DNA of 64,000 nucleotides from RAM1 sp041905405. Lineage in GTDB: Bacteria; Pseudomonadota; Gammaproteobacteria; Burkholderiales; Burkholderiaceae_C. Both the position numbers and the translations under genes were made by a program. The first letter of the stretch is position 1; every line of letters starts with the position of its first letter. A model generated the notes under the pieces. The model was not told where the DNA came from. It worked only from the letters and a program-made list of their open reading frames with translations, and did not search any database. This document shows, in pieces, positions 18,017 to 26,514 of this stretch. The stretch covers positions 204,805 through 268,804 of the forward strand of contig JAYRLC010000002.1 of NCBI GenBank assembly GCA_041905405.1, read 5' to 3'.

Positions 18017-19105
18017 ATGAGCCTTCCCTCTGAATCCCCCCCCGCCCCGCCCGCCGTTACCTGGGCCGATCCGGCGCGCCAGGCCGCATTCGACCGCTGG
18101 CTGCAGGGCATTGCCGCCGCCCAGGGCCTGCTGCCCGCGACGCTGCGCCCTGCCTCCGCGGACGCCAGCTTCCGGCGCTACCTGCGCGTGGACCTGCAAG
18201 GCGGCGGCAGCCGCATCATCATGGACGCCCCGCCGGACAAGGAAGACTGCAAACCCTTCGTCAAGGTTGCGGACCTGATGCAGGCCGCCGGCCTGCACGT
18301 GCCGCGCATCCTGGCCTGGGACGAGCCGCAGGGCTTCATGCTGCTGCAGGACGTGGGCACGCAGACCATGATCGAGGTGCTGGACCGCGCCAATCCCGCG
18401 GCCAACCTGCCGCTGTACCAGCAGGCGATCGACGCGCTGGTAGGCTGGCAGGCCGCATCCAGACCCGGCGTGCTGCCGCCGTATGACGAGGCGCTGCTGC
18501 AGCGCGAGCTGTCGCTGTTCCCCGACTGGTACCTGGCAAAACACCGTGGCATTGCGCTGGATGGCAAGCTGCGCGAGACGCTGGACGCGCAGTTCAGGCT
18601 GATCGTGGCGCACAACCTGGCGCAGCCGGCGGTGTACGTGCACCGCGACTTCATGCCGCGCAACCTGATGCTGCCCACCGATCCCGGTGAAACCCGGCTG
18701 GCGGTGCTGGACTTTCAGGACGCGGTGTACGGCCCCATCACCTACGACATCGCCAGCCTTATGCGCGATGCCTTCCTGAGCTGGGAAGAAGACTTCGTGC
18801 TGGACGTGACGGTGCGCTACTGGCAGGCCGCCCGCAAGGCCGGCCTGCCGGTGCCGGACGACTTCGGCGAATTCTTCCGCGCGGTGGAATGGATGGGCCT
18901 GCAGCGCCACCTGAAGGTCGCGGGTATCTTCGCGCGGCTGACGCTGCGCGACGGCAAGCCCAAATACCTGGCCGATGCGCCCCGTTTCATGGCCTACATC
19001 CGCGCCACGGCGGGCCGCTACCGCGAGCTGGCGCCGCTGCTGCGCGTGGTGGACGAGGTGGAAGGCACGCAGGCGCCGACGGGCTTCGCGTTCGGCCGCG
19101 TCTGA
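18017..19105 (+). CDS. amgK: Aminoglycoside-phosphotransferase-fold kinase, AmgK (MurNAc/GlcNAc anomeric kinase)
   Basis: A protein of 362 residues of the APH kinase fold. It shows an N-terminal substrate/ATP lobe (ASFRRYLRV), the catalytic loop HRDFMPRNLM (His209, Asp211) and the metal-binding LDFQDAVYGP. The neighbourhood (divergent from lptD) is that of AmgK of the peptidoglycan-recycling shunt, which phosphorylates the anomeric position of MurNAc. Its usual partner murU, the MurNAc-1-P uridylyltransferase, is not next to it; rsmE follows instead. Family is firm, the exact substrate is inferred. Confidence 0.88.
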   Translation: MSLPSESPPAPPAVTWADPARQAAFDRWLQGIAAAQGLLPATLRPASADASFRRYLRVDLQGGGSRIIMDAPPDKEDCKPFVKVADLMQAAGLHVPRILAWDEPQGFMLLQDVGTQTMIEVLDRANPAANLPLYQQAIDALVGWQAASRPGVLPPYDEALLQRELSLFPDWYLAKHRGIALDGKLRETLDAQFRLIVAHNLAQPAVYVHRDFMPRNLMLPTDPGETRLAVLDFQDAVYGPITYDIASLMRDAFLSWEEDFVLDVTVRYWQAARKAGLPVPDDFGEFFRAVEWMGLQRHLKVAGIFARLTLRDGKPKYLADAPRFMAYIRATAGRYRELAPLLRVVDEVEGTQAPTGFAFGRV

Positions 19106-19118
19106 GCAACCCGTCGCC

Positions 19119-19829
19119 ATGCCGCGCTTTCACTGCCCCGTGCCGCTGGCCAGCGGCGACGTGTTGGACCTGCCGCCCGGCGCGGCGCGCCACGTGCAGG
19201 TGCTGCGCCTGCAGCCGGGCGCCGTGGTGACGCTTTTCAACGGCGAGGGCGGCGAATACGAGGCGACGGTGGAACACATGGGCCGCAGCGACGTGCGCAT
19301 ACGCGTGGGAACGCACCATGCCATCGAGCGCGAGGCGCGGCGCGCCTCGCACCTGGTCGTGGGCATGCCAGCCAACGAGCGCATGGACTGGCTGGTGGAA
19401 AAGGCGACCGAACTCGGCGTCGCCAGCATCCAGCCCGTGCTCGCCGAGCGCAGCGTCTTGCGGCTCAAGGGCGAGCGCGCCGACAAAAAGCGCGACCACT
19501 GGCAGGGCATCGCGGTAGCCGCCTGCGAGCAGTGCGGACGCAACCAGATTCCGGTCGTACGGGACGTTCTACCGATGGAGCAGGCCCTTCGACAAGCTCA
19601 GGGCGAACGGCTTGTCCTGTCGCTCGCCCCGGGCGCCAGGTCCTGGGCGACGGCAGTCGGCGGCGCCGGCCCCGTCACGCTACTGTCCGGCCCCGAGGGC
19701 GGCCTGAGCCCCGCCGAAGAGCAGGGCGCGCTGGCGGCGGGCTTCACTCCCGTCACGCTAGGCCCCCGCGTGCTACGCGCCGAAACCGCGCCGCTGGCCG
19801 TGCTGGCCGCTCTTACACTGGCCGCATGA
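19119..19829 (+). CDS. rsmE: 16S rRNA (uracil1498-N3) methyltransferase
   Basis: A protein of 236 residues with an N-terminal PUA-like domain (PRFHCPVPLASGDVL) and a SPOUT methyltransferase domain: KATELGVASIQPVL, then the knot motifs LLSGPEGGLSPAE and LGPRVLRAETA. It methylates U1498 of 16S rRNA. Residues about 156-165 (ALRQAQGERL) are encoded by a dispersed repeat (19586-19610) inserted in frame in a loop between the PUA and knot parts. The start at 19119 fits the family N-terminus; upstream frame is a shadow of amgK. Its stop overlaps the MFS start by ATGA. Confidence 0.93.
   Translation: MPRFHCPVPLASGDVLDLPPGAARHVQVLRLQPGAVVTLFNGEGGEYEATVEHMGRSDVRIRVGTHHAIEREARRASHLVVGMPANERMDWLVEKATELGVASIQPVLAERSVLRLKGERADKKRDHWQGIAVAACEQCGRNQIPVVRDVLPMEQALRQAQGERLVLSLAPGARSWATAVGGAGPVTLLSGPEGGLSPAEEQGALAAGFTPVTLGPRVLRAETAPLAVLAALTLAA
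19586..19610. repeat. Dispersed repeat inserted in frame within rsmE
   Basis: The sequence CCTTCGACAAGCTCAGGGCG followed by AACGG is a widespread repeat of Burkholderiales and other proteobacteria, known to appear in proteins as LRQAQGER. Here it encodes part of that peptide inside rsmE without breaking the frame. Confidence 0.8.
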
Positions 19830-21025
19830 ACCGCAACCTCGGCCTGCTCGCCCTCTGCCAGGGCCTGTTCCTCACCAACAACGTCACCTTCATCGCCATC
19901 AACGGCCTGGTCGGGCTGGCGCTGGCGCCGCTGGGGTGGATGGCGACGCTGCCCGTGATGGGCTATGTGGTGGGCGGCGCGCTGTCCACCGGCATGGTGG
20001 CGCGCACGCAGTCGCGCTACGGGCGCAAGGTGTCGTTCCAGCTCGGGCTGGTGGTGGCCTTTCTGTCGGCGCTGCTGTGCCTGTATGCGGCCGTCACCCG
20101 GAATTTCTGGCTGCTGTGCGCGGCCACGGTCATTGCGGGCTACTACAACGCCAACGCCGGGTTGTACCGTTTTGCCGCGGCCGAGCTGGCCGGCCCCGGC
20201 GGCCACGAAAAGGCCGTCTCCTTTGTCATGGCCGGCGGGCTGCTGGGCGCGATCATCGGTCCCAACCTGGCGGCGCGCACGCGCAACCTGTTCGACGTGC
20301 CGTTCGCGGGCGCGTACCTTGCGCTGTCGGTGGTGGCGCTGCTGGGCATGCTGGCGCTGGCCTTCATCAGCTTTCCGCCATTGCCGCCCAAAAAGACGGG
20401 GCTTCAGGGCCGGCCGCTGGCGCAGATCCTGAAGCAGCCGGTGTTCATCGTCGCGGCGCTCACGGGCGCCCTGGGTTTCGGCGTCATGAACCTGCTGATG
20501 GCGGCCACGCCGATCGCGATGCAGATGTGCGGCCTGCCGTTCTCCGACGCGGCGCTGGTGCTCGAATGGCACGTGATCGGCATGTTCGCTCCGGGCTTTT
20601 TCACGGGGCACCTGATCAAGCGTTTCGGCACGCTGCCCGTCATGGGCACAGGGCTGGTGCTGTACGGGGGCTGCATCGCGGTGGCGCTGTCGGGCGTGGA
20701 CCTGCACCAGTTCCTGGTGGCGCTGTTCCTGCTGGGGCTGGGCTGGAATTTCGTGTTCACGGGCAGCACGACGCTGTCACTGGGTGCCTATACGCCCGAG
20801 GAAAAAGACCGTGCGCAGGGCGCGTTAAATTTCTTCGTGTTCGCGACGCTGGCGCTGAGCTCGTTCGCGTCGGGCGTGCTGGTCACCACCAGCGGCTGGA
20901 CGCTGCTGAACTGGGGGTCGGTGCCGCTGGTGGCGGTGATGGCCGGCGCGTTGCTGTGGCTGGCCGCCGTCAACCGGCGACAGGCTGCTGCGGCTGCGGA
21001 TAGCGCGCGTCCAGCCAGCCCTTGA
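19826..21025 (+). CDS. MFS transporter
   Basis: A protein of 399 residues with about 12 transmembrane helices and the MFS loop 2-3 motif in the form RTQSRYGRKVSFQ near residue 65. A central cytoplasmic loop near residue 190 (PPLPPKKTG) separates the two halves. Substrate is unknown; YajR/CynX-like efflux pumps are possible. ATGA overlap with rsmE indicates coupling. The last 56 bases overlap, tail to tail, the lipase gene on the other strand. Proteobacterial relatives follow the same length, so the start at 19826 is trusted. Confidence 0.9.
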   Translation: MNRNLGLLALCQGLFLTNNVTFIAINGLVGLALAPLGWMATLPVMGYVVGGALSTGMVARTQSRYGRKVSFQLGLVVAFLSALLCLYAAVTRNFWLLCAATVIAGYYNANAGLYRFAAAELAGPGGHEKAVSFVMAGGLLGAIIGPNLAARTRNLFDVPFAGAYLALSVVALLGMLALAFISFPPLPPKKTGLQGRPLAQILKQPVFIVAALTGALGFGVMNLLMAATPIAMQMCGLPFSDAALVLEWHVIGMFAPGFFTGHLIKRFGTLPVMGTGLVLYGGCIAVALSGVDLHQFLVALFLLGLGWNFVFTGSTTLSLGAYTPEEKDRAQGALNFFVFATLALSSFASGVLVTTSGWTLLNWGSVPLVAVMAGALLWLAAVNRRQAAAAADSARPASP

Positions 21026-21836
21026 GCACGCCGAACACCCGCTCGCGGTCGGTTTCGTTGAAGAGCTCGTGGTAGAGCCCTTCGAAACAGTGCGACGTCA
21101 CCACGGCCTTGGGCGCCGCGGCGGCGAACGCCCGTGAACCCGCGGGGTTGACCAGCCGGTCGGCGCCCGCGTACATCAGCAGCGTGGGCACGGTCCATTG
21201 CGCGGCGCGCGCCACGACGGCCGGGCCGCCGTCGGCGATGAATTTCGCCAGGCGCCCCGAGATGCGGTCATGCACCAGCGGGTCGGCGCGGTACGCGGCG
21301 ACCACGGCCGGGTCGTGCGAGATGTAGCCCGCGTCCAGCCCGTTGCCCAGCGTCAGGTTGGGCGCCAACCGGGGCACGACCGCCAGCAGCAGCTTCTGCA
21401 CCGCATTCAGGCCCGGGTCCAGCGCGGGTGACGACAGCACCAGCGCATCCACCGCGCGGGGCTTGTGCGCCACGAAGCGCGCCGCCACCAGCCCGCCCAT
21501 GCTGTGGCCCAGCAGGACCAGCGGCACGCCGTCGGGCAGGCGCAGGCGCGTGGCATCCACCAGGTCGGCCAGGTCCACCAGCAGGCGGTCGTCGCTGGGC
21601 AGCGCGCCGCGCTTGCCGCCCGATTCGCCGTGGCCGTACTGGTCGTAGCCGCGCACCGAAAAGCCCCATGCGTTCAGGCGCCGCGCGACATGGTCGTAGC
21701 GGCCCGCATGCTCGCCCAGGCCATGCACCAGCACCACGCCGCCGCGCGGCCGCACGCCCTCGGGCAACGGCCATTCCTGCAGCGCGATGTTGTCGCCGTC
21801 GCTGGCGGTAAAGGTGGACAGCGTGGAATCCGTCAT
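20970..21836 (-). CDS. Alpha/beta hydrolase, monoacylglycerol lipase-like
   Basis: A protein of 288 residues of the serine aminopeptidase S33/hydrolase-4 family. It has the oxyanion strand VVLVHGLGEHAGRYDH, the motif YDQYGHGESGG, the nucleophile elbow LGHSMGG (Ser near residue 112), an acid in YAGADRLVNP and the His in EGLYHELFNE. It probably releases fatty acids from monoacylglycerol or lysolipids in the cytoplasm. It is 9 bases downstream of the M20 peptidase gene, so the two are likely co-transcribed. Its C-terminal 18 codons overlap the convergent MFS gene. Confidence 0.92.
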   Translation of the reverse strand: MTDSTLSTFTASDGDNIALQEWPLPEGVRPRGGVVLVHGLGEHAGRYDHVARRLNAWGFSVRGYDQYGHGESGGKRGALPSDDRLLVDLADLVDATRLRLPDGVPLVLLGHSMGGLVAARFVAHKPRAVDALVLSSPALDPGLNAVQKLLLAVVPRLAPNLTLGNGLDAGYISHDPAVVAAYRADPLVHDRISGRLAKFIADGGPAVVARAAQWTVPTLLMYAGADRLVNPAGSRAFAAAAPKAVVTSHCFEGLYHELFNETDRERVFGVLKGWLDARYPQPQQPVAG

Positions 21837-21845
21837 TCCCGAAAG

Positions 21846-23321
21846 TCAGGCCGGCAGCGACGCCATCACCTGCGCCACCGCTGCCGTGAGCTTCTTGGCA
21901 TAGGGCACGTGCAGGAACTCGTTGGGGCCGTGCGCGTTGCTCTTGGGGCCCAGCACGCCGCAGACCATCATCTGCGCCTTGGGGAAGCCCTCGCTCAGCA
22001 TGTTCATGAGCGGGATGGTGCCGCCCTGGCCGATGTAGCCCACACCCGCGCCGAAGTGCGCCTGGCTGGCGTCGTTCAGCGCACGCTCGAACCACGGCGC
22101 GGTGTCGGGTGCGTTCCAGCCGGTGGCGCCGCCGTTGCTCTCGAAGGTTACGCGCGCCTGGTAGGGTGCGTTGTCTTCCAGCAGGGCTTTCATTTCGGCC
22201 ACGGCAGTGGCCGCGTCGACCAGCGGCGGCAAGCGCAGGCTCAGCTTGAAAGCGGTGTAGGGGCGCAGCACGTTGCCCGCGTCCTTCAGCGCCGGGAAAC
22301 CCTCGGCGCCCGTCACGCTCAACGTGGGGATCCAGGTGCGGTTGATCAGCGCCTGCACCGGGTCGGTCGTGGTGGGCAGCGCGAATTGCGTGGAGCCGCC
22401 GCAGTCGTAGTGCGCCCAGGGGAAGCGCCTGTACACCTCGTCGCCCAGGATGGCGGCGGTGGCTTTGGCCTGCGACAGCCGCTCGGCGGGCACCTCGCAG
22501 TGGAAGCTGGCGGGCAGCAGGCGGCCGGTCTTGCTGTCTTCCAGCCGGTCCAGCACCTGGCGCATGATGCGAAAGCTGCTGGGCACCAGGCCCGACGCGT
22601 CACCGGAGTGCACGCCCTCGGTCAGCACTTCGACCTTCAGCGTGCCACTGGCCATGCCGCGCAGGCTGGTGGTGAGCCACAGCTGGTCGTAGTTGCCGGC
22701 GCCCGAGTCCAGGCAGATCACCAGCGCCACATCGCCCAGGCGCGGACGCAATGCATCCACATAGGGCAGCAGGTCGTAGCTGCCGGATTCTTCACACGTT
22801 TCGACGATACCGACGATGCGCGGGTGCGGCACTTTTTGCGCCTTCAGGGCCTGAACCGCCGCGATGCTTGCGTACACCGCATAGCCGTCGTCGGCGCCGC
22901 CGCGGCCGAAAAGCTTGCCGTCCTCGTACTTGGGCGTCCACGGGCCCAGGTCGTTGCGCCAGCCGGTGAACTCGGGCTGCTTGTCCATGTGGCCGTACAT
23001 CAGGACGGTCTGGCTCGATTGCGCCTTGGTCGCGGGAATGTCGAAGAACAGCACCGGCGTGCGGCCCGGCAGGCGGATGATTTCGAGCGACAGGCCTTCG
23101 ACCTTCTGCGCCTCGACCCACTGCGCGGCATTGCGCAGCACGGTGTCGATATAGCCGTTGGCGGCCCAGTCCTTGTCGAAGCCGGGGGACTTGGCGGGGA
23201 TCTGGATGTAGTCGGTCAGTTGCCTGACGATGTCGTTGTCCCACTGGCTTGTGGCATGGGACAGGGCGGCCGCGGCGTCCAGGGTGCCTTCGGGCATTTC
23301 GCGGTGCAGGGGTGCGTTCAT
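21846..23321 (-). CDS. M20-family metallopeptidase (dipeptidase/carboxypeptidase)
   Basis: A protein of 491 residues. Metal and catalytic motifs are in place: GHMDKQPE (His-x-Asp), GRGGADDGYAVY (bridging Asp), ETCEESGSYD (catalytic Glu and ligand), and SNAHGPNE with the last His ligand. A dimerisation lid domain lies between about residues 220 and 370. It resembles CNDP-type di-zinc dipeptidases of about 460-490 residues. No signal peptide, so cytoplasmic peptide degradation is expected. It is transcribed ahead of the lipase. Confidence 0.93.
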   Translation of the reverse strand: MNAPLHREMPEGTLDAAAALSHATSQWDNDIVRQLTDYIQIPAKSPGFDKDWAANGYIDTVLRNAAQWVEAQKVEGLSLEIIRLPGRTPVLFFDIPATKAQSSQTVLMYGHMDKQPEFTGWRNDLGPWTPKYEDGKLFGRGGADDGYAVYASIAAVQALKAQKVPHPRIVGIVETCEESGSYDLLPYVDALRPRLGDVALVICLDSGAGNYDQLWLTTSLRGMASGTLKVEVLTEGVHSGDASGLVPSSFRIMRQVLDRLEDSKTGRLLPASFHCEVPAERLSQAKATAAILGDEVYRRFPWAHYDCGGSTQFALPTTTDPVQALINRTWIPTLSVTGAEGFPALKDAGNVLRPYTAFKLSLRLPPLVDAATAVAEMKALLEDNAPYQARVTFESNGGATGWNAPDTAPWFERALNDASQAHFGAGVGYIGQGGTIPLMNMLSEGFPKAQMMVCGVLGPKSNAHGPNEFLHVPYAKKLTAAVAQVMASLPA

Positions 23322-23424
23322 GGGGGTTCCTGGCGGGTGTTCGAAGTTGTCAGCAGGTCAATCCAACACTCTACGCCGCCAGCGCGCCGCGCGCTAGAGT
23401 GAGGAATTACCAAGGAGACAGGAC

Positions 23425-24228
23425 ATGTCAGCATCGCAGCGCGTCCGCTCGGGGATCGGTGGCTGGACCTACGAGCCTTGGCGCGACAACTTCTACCCCA
23501 AGGGCCTGGCCCACAGCAAGGAGCTTGGCTACGCCAGCCAGCAGCTCACGGCCATCGAGGTCAATGGAACGTACTACAGCACTTTCAAGCCACCGACGTT
23601 TGCCAAGTGGCGCGACGAGACGCCCGACGACTTTGTCTTCAGCCTCAAGGCCAACCGCTTCGCCACCAACCGCAAGGTGCTGGCCGACGCCGGCCCGTCG
23701 ATCGAACGCTTCATCGACAGCGGCGTGGCCGAGCTGGGCGCCAAGCTCGGCCCCATCGTCTGGCAGTTCATGCCAACCAAGCTGTTCGACCCTGACGACT
23801 TCGAGGCCTTCCTGCAACTGCTGCCGGCCGACGCCGGCGGCGTGAAGCTGCGCCACGCGCTGGACGTGCGGCACCCCAGCTTCATGACGCCCGAGTATCT
23901 GGCACTTGCACGAAAGTACCAATGCGCCACGGTTTTTACCGACAGTGACGATTACCCGAGCTTTGCCGACGTGACCGGCCCCTTCGTCTATGCACGGCTG
24001 ATGCGCACGGAGTCGAAGCACGCCACCGGCTATCCGCCCAAAGCAATCAAGCGGTGGGCCAAAGCCGCGCAGGTCTGGGCCCAGGGCGGCGAGCCCGACG
24101 ACGTGCCGTTACTGGAGACCGGCCCGAAGAAAAAGGCCAAGGCGCGGGACGTCTTCATGTTCTTCATCAGCGGCGCAAAGGAACGGGCGCCCGCGGCGGC
24201 AATGGCCCTGATCGCGCAATTGAAATAG
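23425..24228 (+). CDS. DUF72 domain protein
   Basis: A protein of 267 residues with the typical DUF72 start GIGGWTYEPWRDNFYP, the motif AIEVNGTYYSTF, and FVFSLKANRFATN; later LDVRHPSF and PFVYARLM. The family is a TIM-barrel of unknown activity (E. coli YecE type). A ribosome site (AAGGAGAC) precedes the ATG. A C-terminal Lys-rich stretch (GPKKKAKARD) is unusual but in frame. No operon partner; it is divergent from the peptidase and 43 bases upstream of a GST gene. Confidence 0.92.
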   Translation: MSASQRVRSGIGGWTYEPWRDNFYPKGLAHSKELGYASQQLTAIEVNGTYYSTFKPPTFAKWRDETPDDFVFSLKANRFATNRKVLADAGPSIERFIDSGVAELGAKLGPIVWQFMPTKLFDPDDFEAFLQLLPADAGGVKLRHALDVRHPSFMTPEYLALARKYQCATVFTDSDDYPSFADVTGPFVYARLMRTESKHATGYPPKAIKRWAKAAQVWAQGGEPDDVPLLETGPKKKAKARDVFMFFISGAKERAPAAAMALIAQLK

Positions 24229-24271
24229 GCCCTGCCTATATTGAGCGACCTCCAACGAAAGACCCGCGCCA

Positions 24272-24976
24272 ATGCCCAACCTCTCGACGTTCCAGATCAC
24301 CAAGAAGTGGCCCGCCGCCCACCCGGACCGCATCCAGCTGTATTCGCTGCCCACGCCCAACGGCGTGAAGGCATCCATCATGCTGGAGGAGACCAGCCTG
24401 CCGTACGAGCCGCACCTGGTGCGCTTTGACACCAACGACCAGATGTCGGCGGAGTTTCTGTCCCTGAACCCGAACAACAAGATCCCTGCGATCCTGGACC
24501 CCAACGGCCCCAACGGAAAGCCGTTTGCGCTGTTCGAATCGGGCGCGATCCTGGTCTACCTGGCCGACAAGTCGGGCAAGTTTCTGCCGAATGACGTGGC
24601 GGGCAAGTACGAAACGCTGCAGTGGCTCATGTTCCAGATGGGCGGCATCGGGCCGATGTTCGGCCAGCTCGGCTTCTTCCATAAATTCGCCGGCAAGGAC
24701 TACGAGGACAAGCGCCCGCGTGACCGCTACGTGGCCGAGTCCAAACGCCTGCTGGGCGTGCTGGACCAGCGCCTGGCCGGGCGCGACTGGGTCATGGGCA
24801 CGCAGTACACCATTGCCGACATTGCGATCTTTCCGTGGGTGCGCAACCTGGTGGGCTTCTATGGCGCGGGCGAGCTGGTGGGCTACGACGGCTTTCCCAA
24901 CGTGCAACGCGTGGTGAAGGCGTTCACCGAGCGGCCTGCCGTGGCGCGCGGACTGGAGATTCCGGCACGCGGCTGA
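24272..24976 (+). CDS. Glutathione S-transferase, YghU/YfcG (Nu-class)-like
   Basis: A protein of 234 residues. Thioredoxin-fold N-terminal domain with the pattern LYSLPTPNGVKASIMLEE (Thr-Pro-Asn in place of a catalytic Ser/Cys), the cis-Pro region NNKIPAI and the glutathione-binding LFESGAILVYLA; C-terminal helical domain with YTIADIAIFPWVRN. Nu-class enzymes act as disulfide-bond reductases with two bound glutathiones. It stands alone between DUF72 and terC-like genes. Confidence 0.92.
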   Translation: MPNLSTFQITKKWPAAHPDRIQLYSLPTPNGVKASIMLEETSLPYEPHLVRFDTNDQMSAEFLSLNPNNKIPAILDPNGPNGKPFALFESGAILVYLADKSGKFLPNDVAGKYETLQWLMFQMGGIGPMFGQLGFFHKFAGKDYEDKRPRDRYVAESKRLLGVLDQRLAGRDWVMGTQYTIADIAIFPWVRNLVGFYGAGELVGYDGFPNVQRVVKAFTERPAVARGLEIPARG

Positions 24977-25017
24977 AACCGCCCCACGGAACGGCGGGGC
25001 GTGCCTAGAATCATCTG

Positions 25018-25782
25018 ATGGACGCCCTGCTCGACCCCAACCTCTGGATCGCGTTCGCGATGCTCACGGCCCTGGAAATCGTCCTGGGCGTGGACAACAT
25101 CATCTTCATCTCCATCCTGGTCGGGCGCCTGCCGACCGAGCAGCGCGACAAGGCCAGGCGCCTGGGCCTGGGCTTTGCCATGGCGTCGCGCCTGCTGCTG
25201 CTGTTCTCGCTGAGCTGGGTCATGGGCCTGACGGAAGACCTGTTCCATGTGGCCGGCAAAGGCATCAGCGGGCGTGACCTGGTGCTGCTGCTGGGCGGCC
25301 TGTTCCTGCTGTACAAGGCGTCCCACGAAATCTTTGTCGAGGTCGAAGCGCGCGAGCACGACAAACCCGCCGCCACCGAAGCCGAAGCCGCCGCGCTGCG
25401 CGCCGCCGGCAAGAAGCTGTTCTGGGGAATCATCGGCCAGATCGCGATCATCGACATCGTGTTCTCGCTCGACTCGGTGATCACCGCCGTGGGCATGGTG
25501 GACGAGATCGGTGTCATGGTCGCGGCCGTCATCGCCTCCGTGGGCGTAATGCTGGTGGCGGCCAAACCCATTGGCGAGTTCGTGGACCGCCACCCGTCGG
25601 TCAAGGTGCTGGCGCTCGCGTTCCTCATCATGGTGGGCATGGCGTTGACGGCCGAGGCGTTCGACGTGCACGTGCCCAAGGGTTACATCTATGCCGCCAT
25701 GGCGTTCTCGCTGGCGGTCGAGGCACTGAACATCCGCGCGCGCAAGAAGCGCCGCGCGCTGCAGCCAACAGCCTCGTCCTGA
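25018..25782 (+). CDS. TerC-family integral membrane protein
   Basis: A protein of 254 residues with seven predicted membrane helices. TerC hallmarks are the two acidic membrane motifs ALEIVLGVDNIIFISIL (residues about 18-34) and IVFSLDSVITAVGM (about 155-168), which coordinate metal ions. A charged cytoplasmic loop (about residues 100-135) separates the halves. Family members export manganese or support metal insertion into secreted proteins; TerC itself is linked to tellurite resistance, but no other ter gene is present. It is convergent with argO. Confidence 0.93.
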   Translation: MDALLDPNLWIAFAMLTALEIVLGVDNIIFISILVGRLPTEQRDKARRLGLGFAMASRLLLLFSLSWVMGLTEDLFHVAGKGISGRDLVLLLGGLFLLYKASHEIFVEVEAREHDKPAATEAEAAALRAAGKKLFWGIIGQIAIIDIVFSLDSVITAVGMVDEIGVMVAAVIASVGVMLVAAKPIGEFVDRHPSVKVLALAFLIMVGMALTAEAFDVHVPKGYIYAAMAFSLAVEALNIRARKKRRALQPTASS

Positions 25783-25791
25783 CCGCCACGC

Positions 25792-26439
25792 CTACGCCCA
25801 GCCGACCGCTCGCCTGAGCGGCGCGGCCGCCAGCAGCACGGATAGCACAAACATGGTGGTGGCCACCAGGGCGTCCAGCACGCGCCAGGCCTGCGGCCGC
25901 GCCAGCACCGGCGCCAGCCAGCGTGCGCCGAAGCCCAAAGCGGTGAACCACGCCATGCTGGCCGCGGCGCTTCCGAGCACGAAAGCCGGTTGCGCCACGG
26001 GTGCGTGCTGCGCGCCCGCCGCGCCCAGCAACAGCACCGTGTCCAGGTACACATGCGGGTTCAGCAGCGTGATGGCCAGCGCCTGCCCCAGCACGGCCTG
26101 CCGCCCCTGACCACTGCCACCGGCCACGGGCACCAGCGCCGACGGCGCGAGCGCACGACGCAGCGCAAGCGCCCCGTACGCCGCCAGAAACGCCGCGCCG
26201 CCCAGCGCCAGCGCGCCCAGCGCACCGCGGTGGCGGCCCAGCGCCGCGGCCACGCCGCTCACGCCCACGGCGACCAGCAGCACATCCAGCAACGCGCACA
26301 GCGCCACGACCGCGCCCACGTGCTCGCGCCGCAGGCCCTGGCGCAGCACGAACAGGTTTTGCGCGCCGATCGCGACGATCAGCGAGGCGCTCAGGAACAG
26401 GCCCTGAATGAAGGCGGCGTTGAAATCCGTTGTGTGCAT
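25792..26439 (-). CDS. argO: LysE/ArgO-family amino acid exporter
   Basis: A protein of 215 residues with about six membrane helices. Family motifs GAQNLFVLRQGLRREH (N-terminal) and ITLLNPHVYLDTVLLLG (central) are intact. It exports basic amino acids, mainly arginine and possibly lysine. The ATG at 26439 was chosen because the family N-terminus begins just after it; the longer open frame upstream is antisense to argP. It is divergent from the LysR-type regulator gene 75 bases away, the classic ArgP-ArgO arrangement. Confidence 0.93.
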   Translation of the reverse strand: MHTTDFNAAFIQGLFLSASLIVAIGAQNLFVLRQGLRREHVGAVVALCALLDVLLVAVGVSGVAAALGRHRGALGALALGGAAFLAAYGALALRRALAPSALVPVAGGSGQGRQAVLGQALAITLLNPHVYLDTVLLLGAAGAQHAPVAQPAFVLGSAAASMAWFTALGFGARWLAPVLARPQAWRVLDALVATTMFVLSVLLAAAPLRRAVGWA

Positions 26440-26514
26440 GGCGGCAATTCTGGTGCGTGATCGCGCCACCGTGAACTTAAACTTGCTAATCCTGAAACAG
26501 CACAGCTTCATCCC
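26440..26514. promoter_or_regulatory. argO/argP divergent promoter region
   Basis: The 75 bases contain the region's most AT-rich stretch (GTGAACTTAAACTTGCTAAT, about 26471-26490), the likely ArgP site. On the minus strand TTCACG and CAGAAT are 17 bases apart and could be a weak argO promoter. Confidence 0.45.

Noticed and set aside
21465..23402. Plus-strand open frame of 645 codons
   Set aside because: Shadow of the M20 peptidase and lipase genes.
25018..25782. TerC as part of a tellurite/stress ter operon
   Set aside because: No terA, terB, terD or terZ homologues in the window; it is a solitary TerC-family gene.
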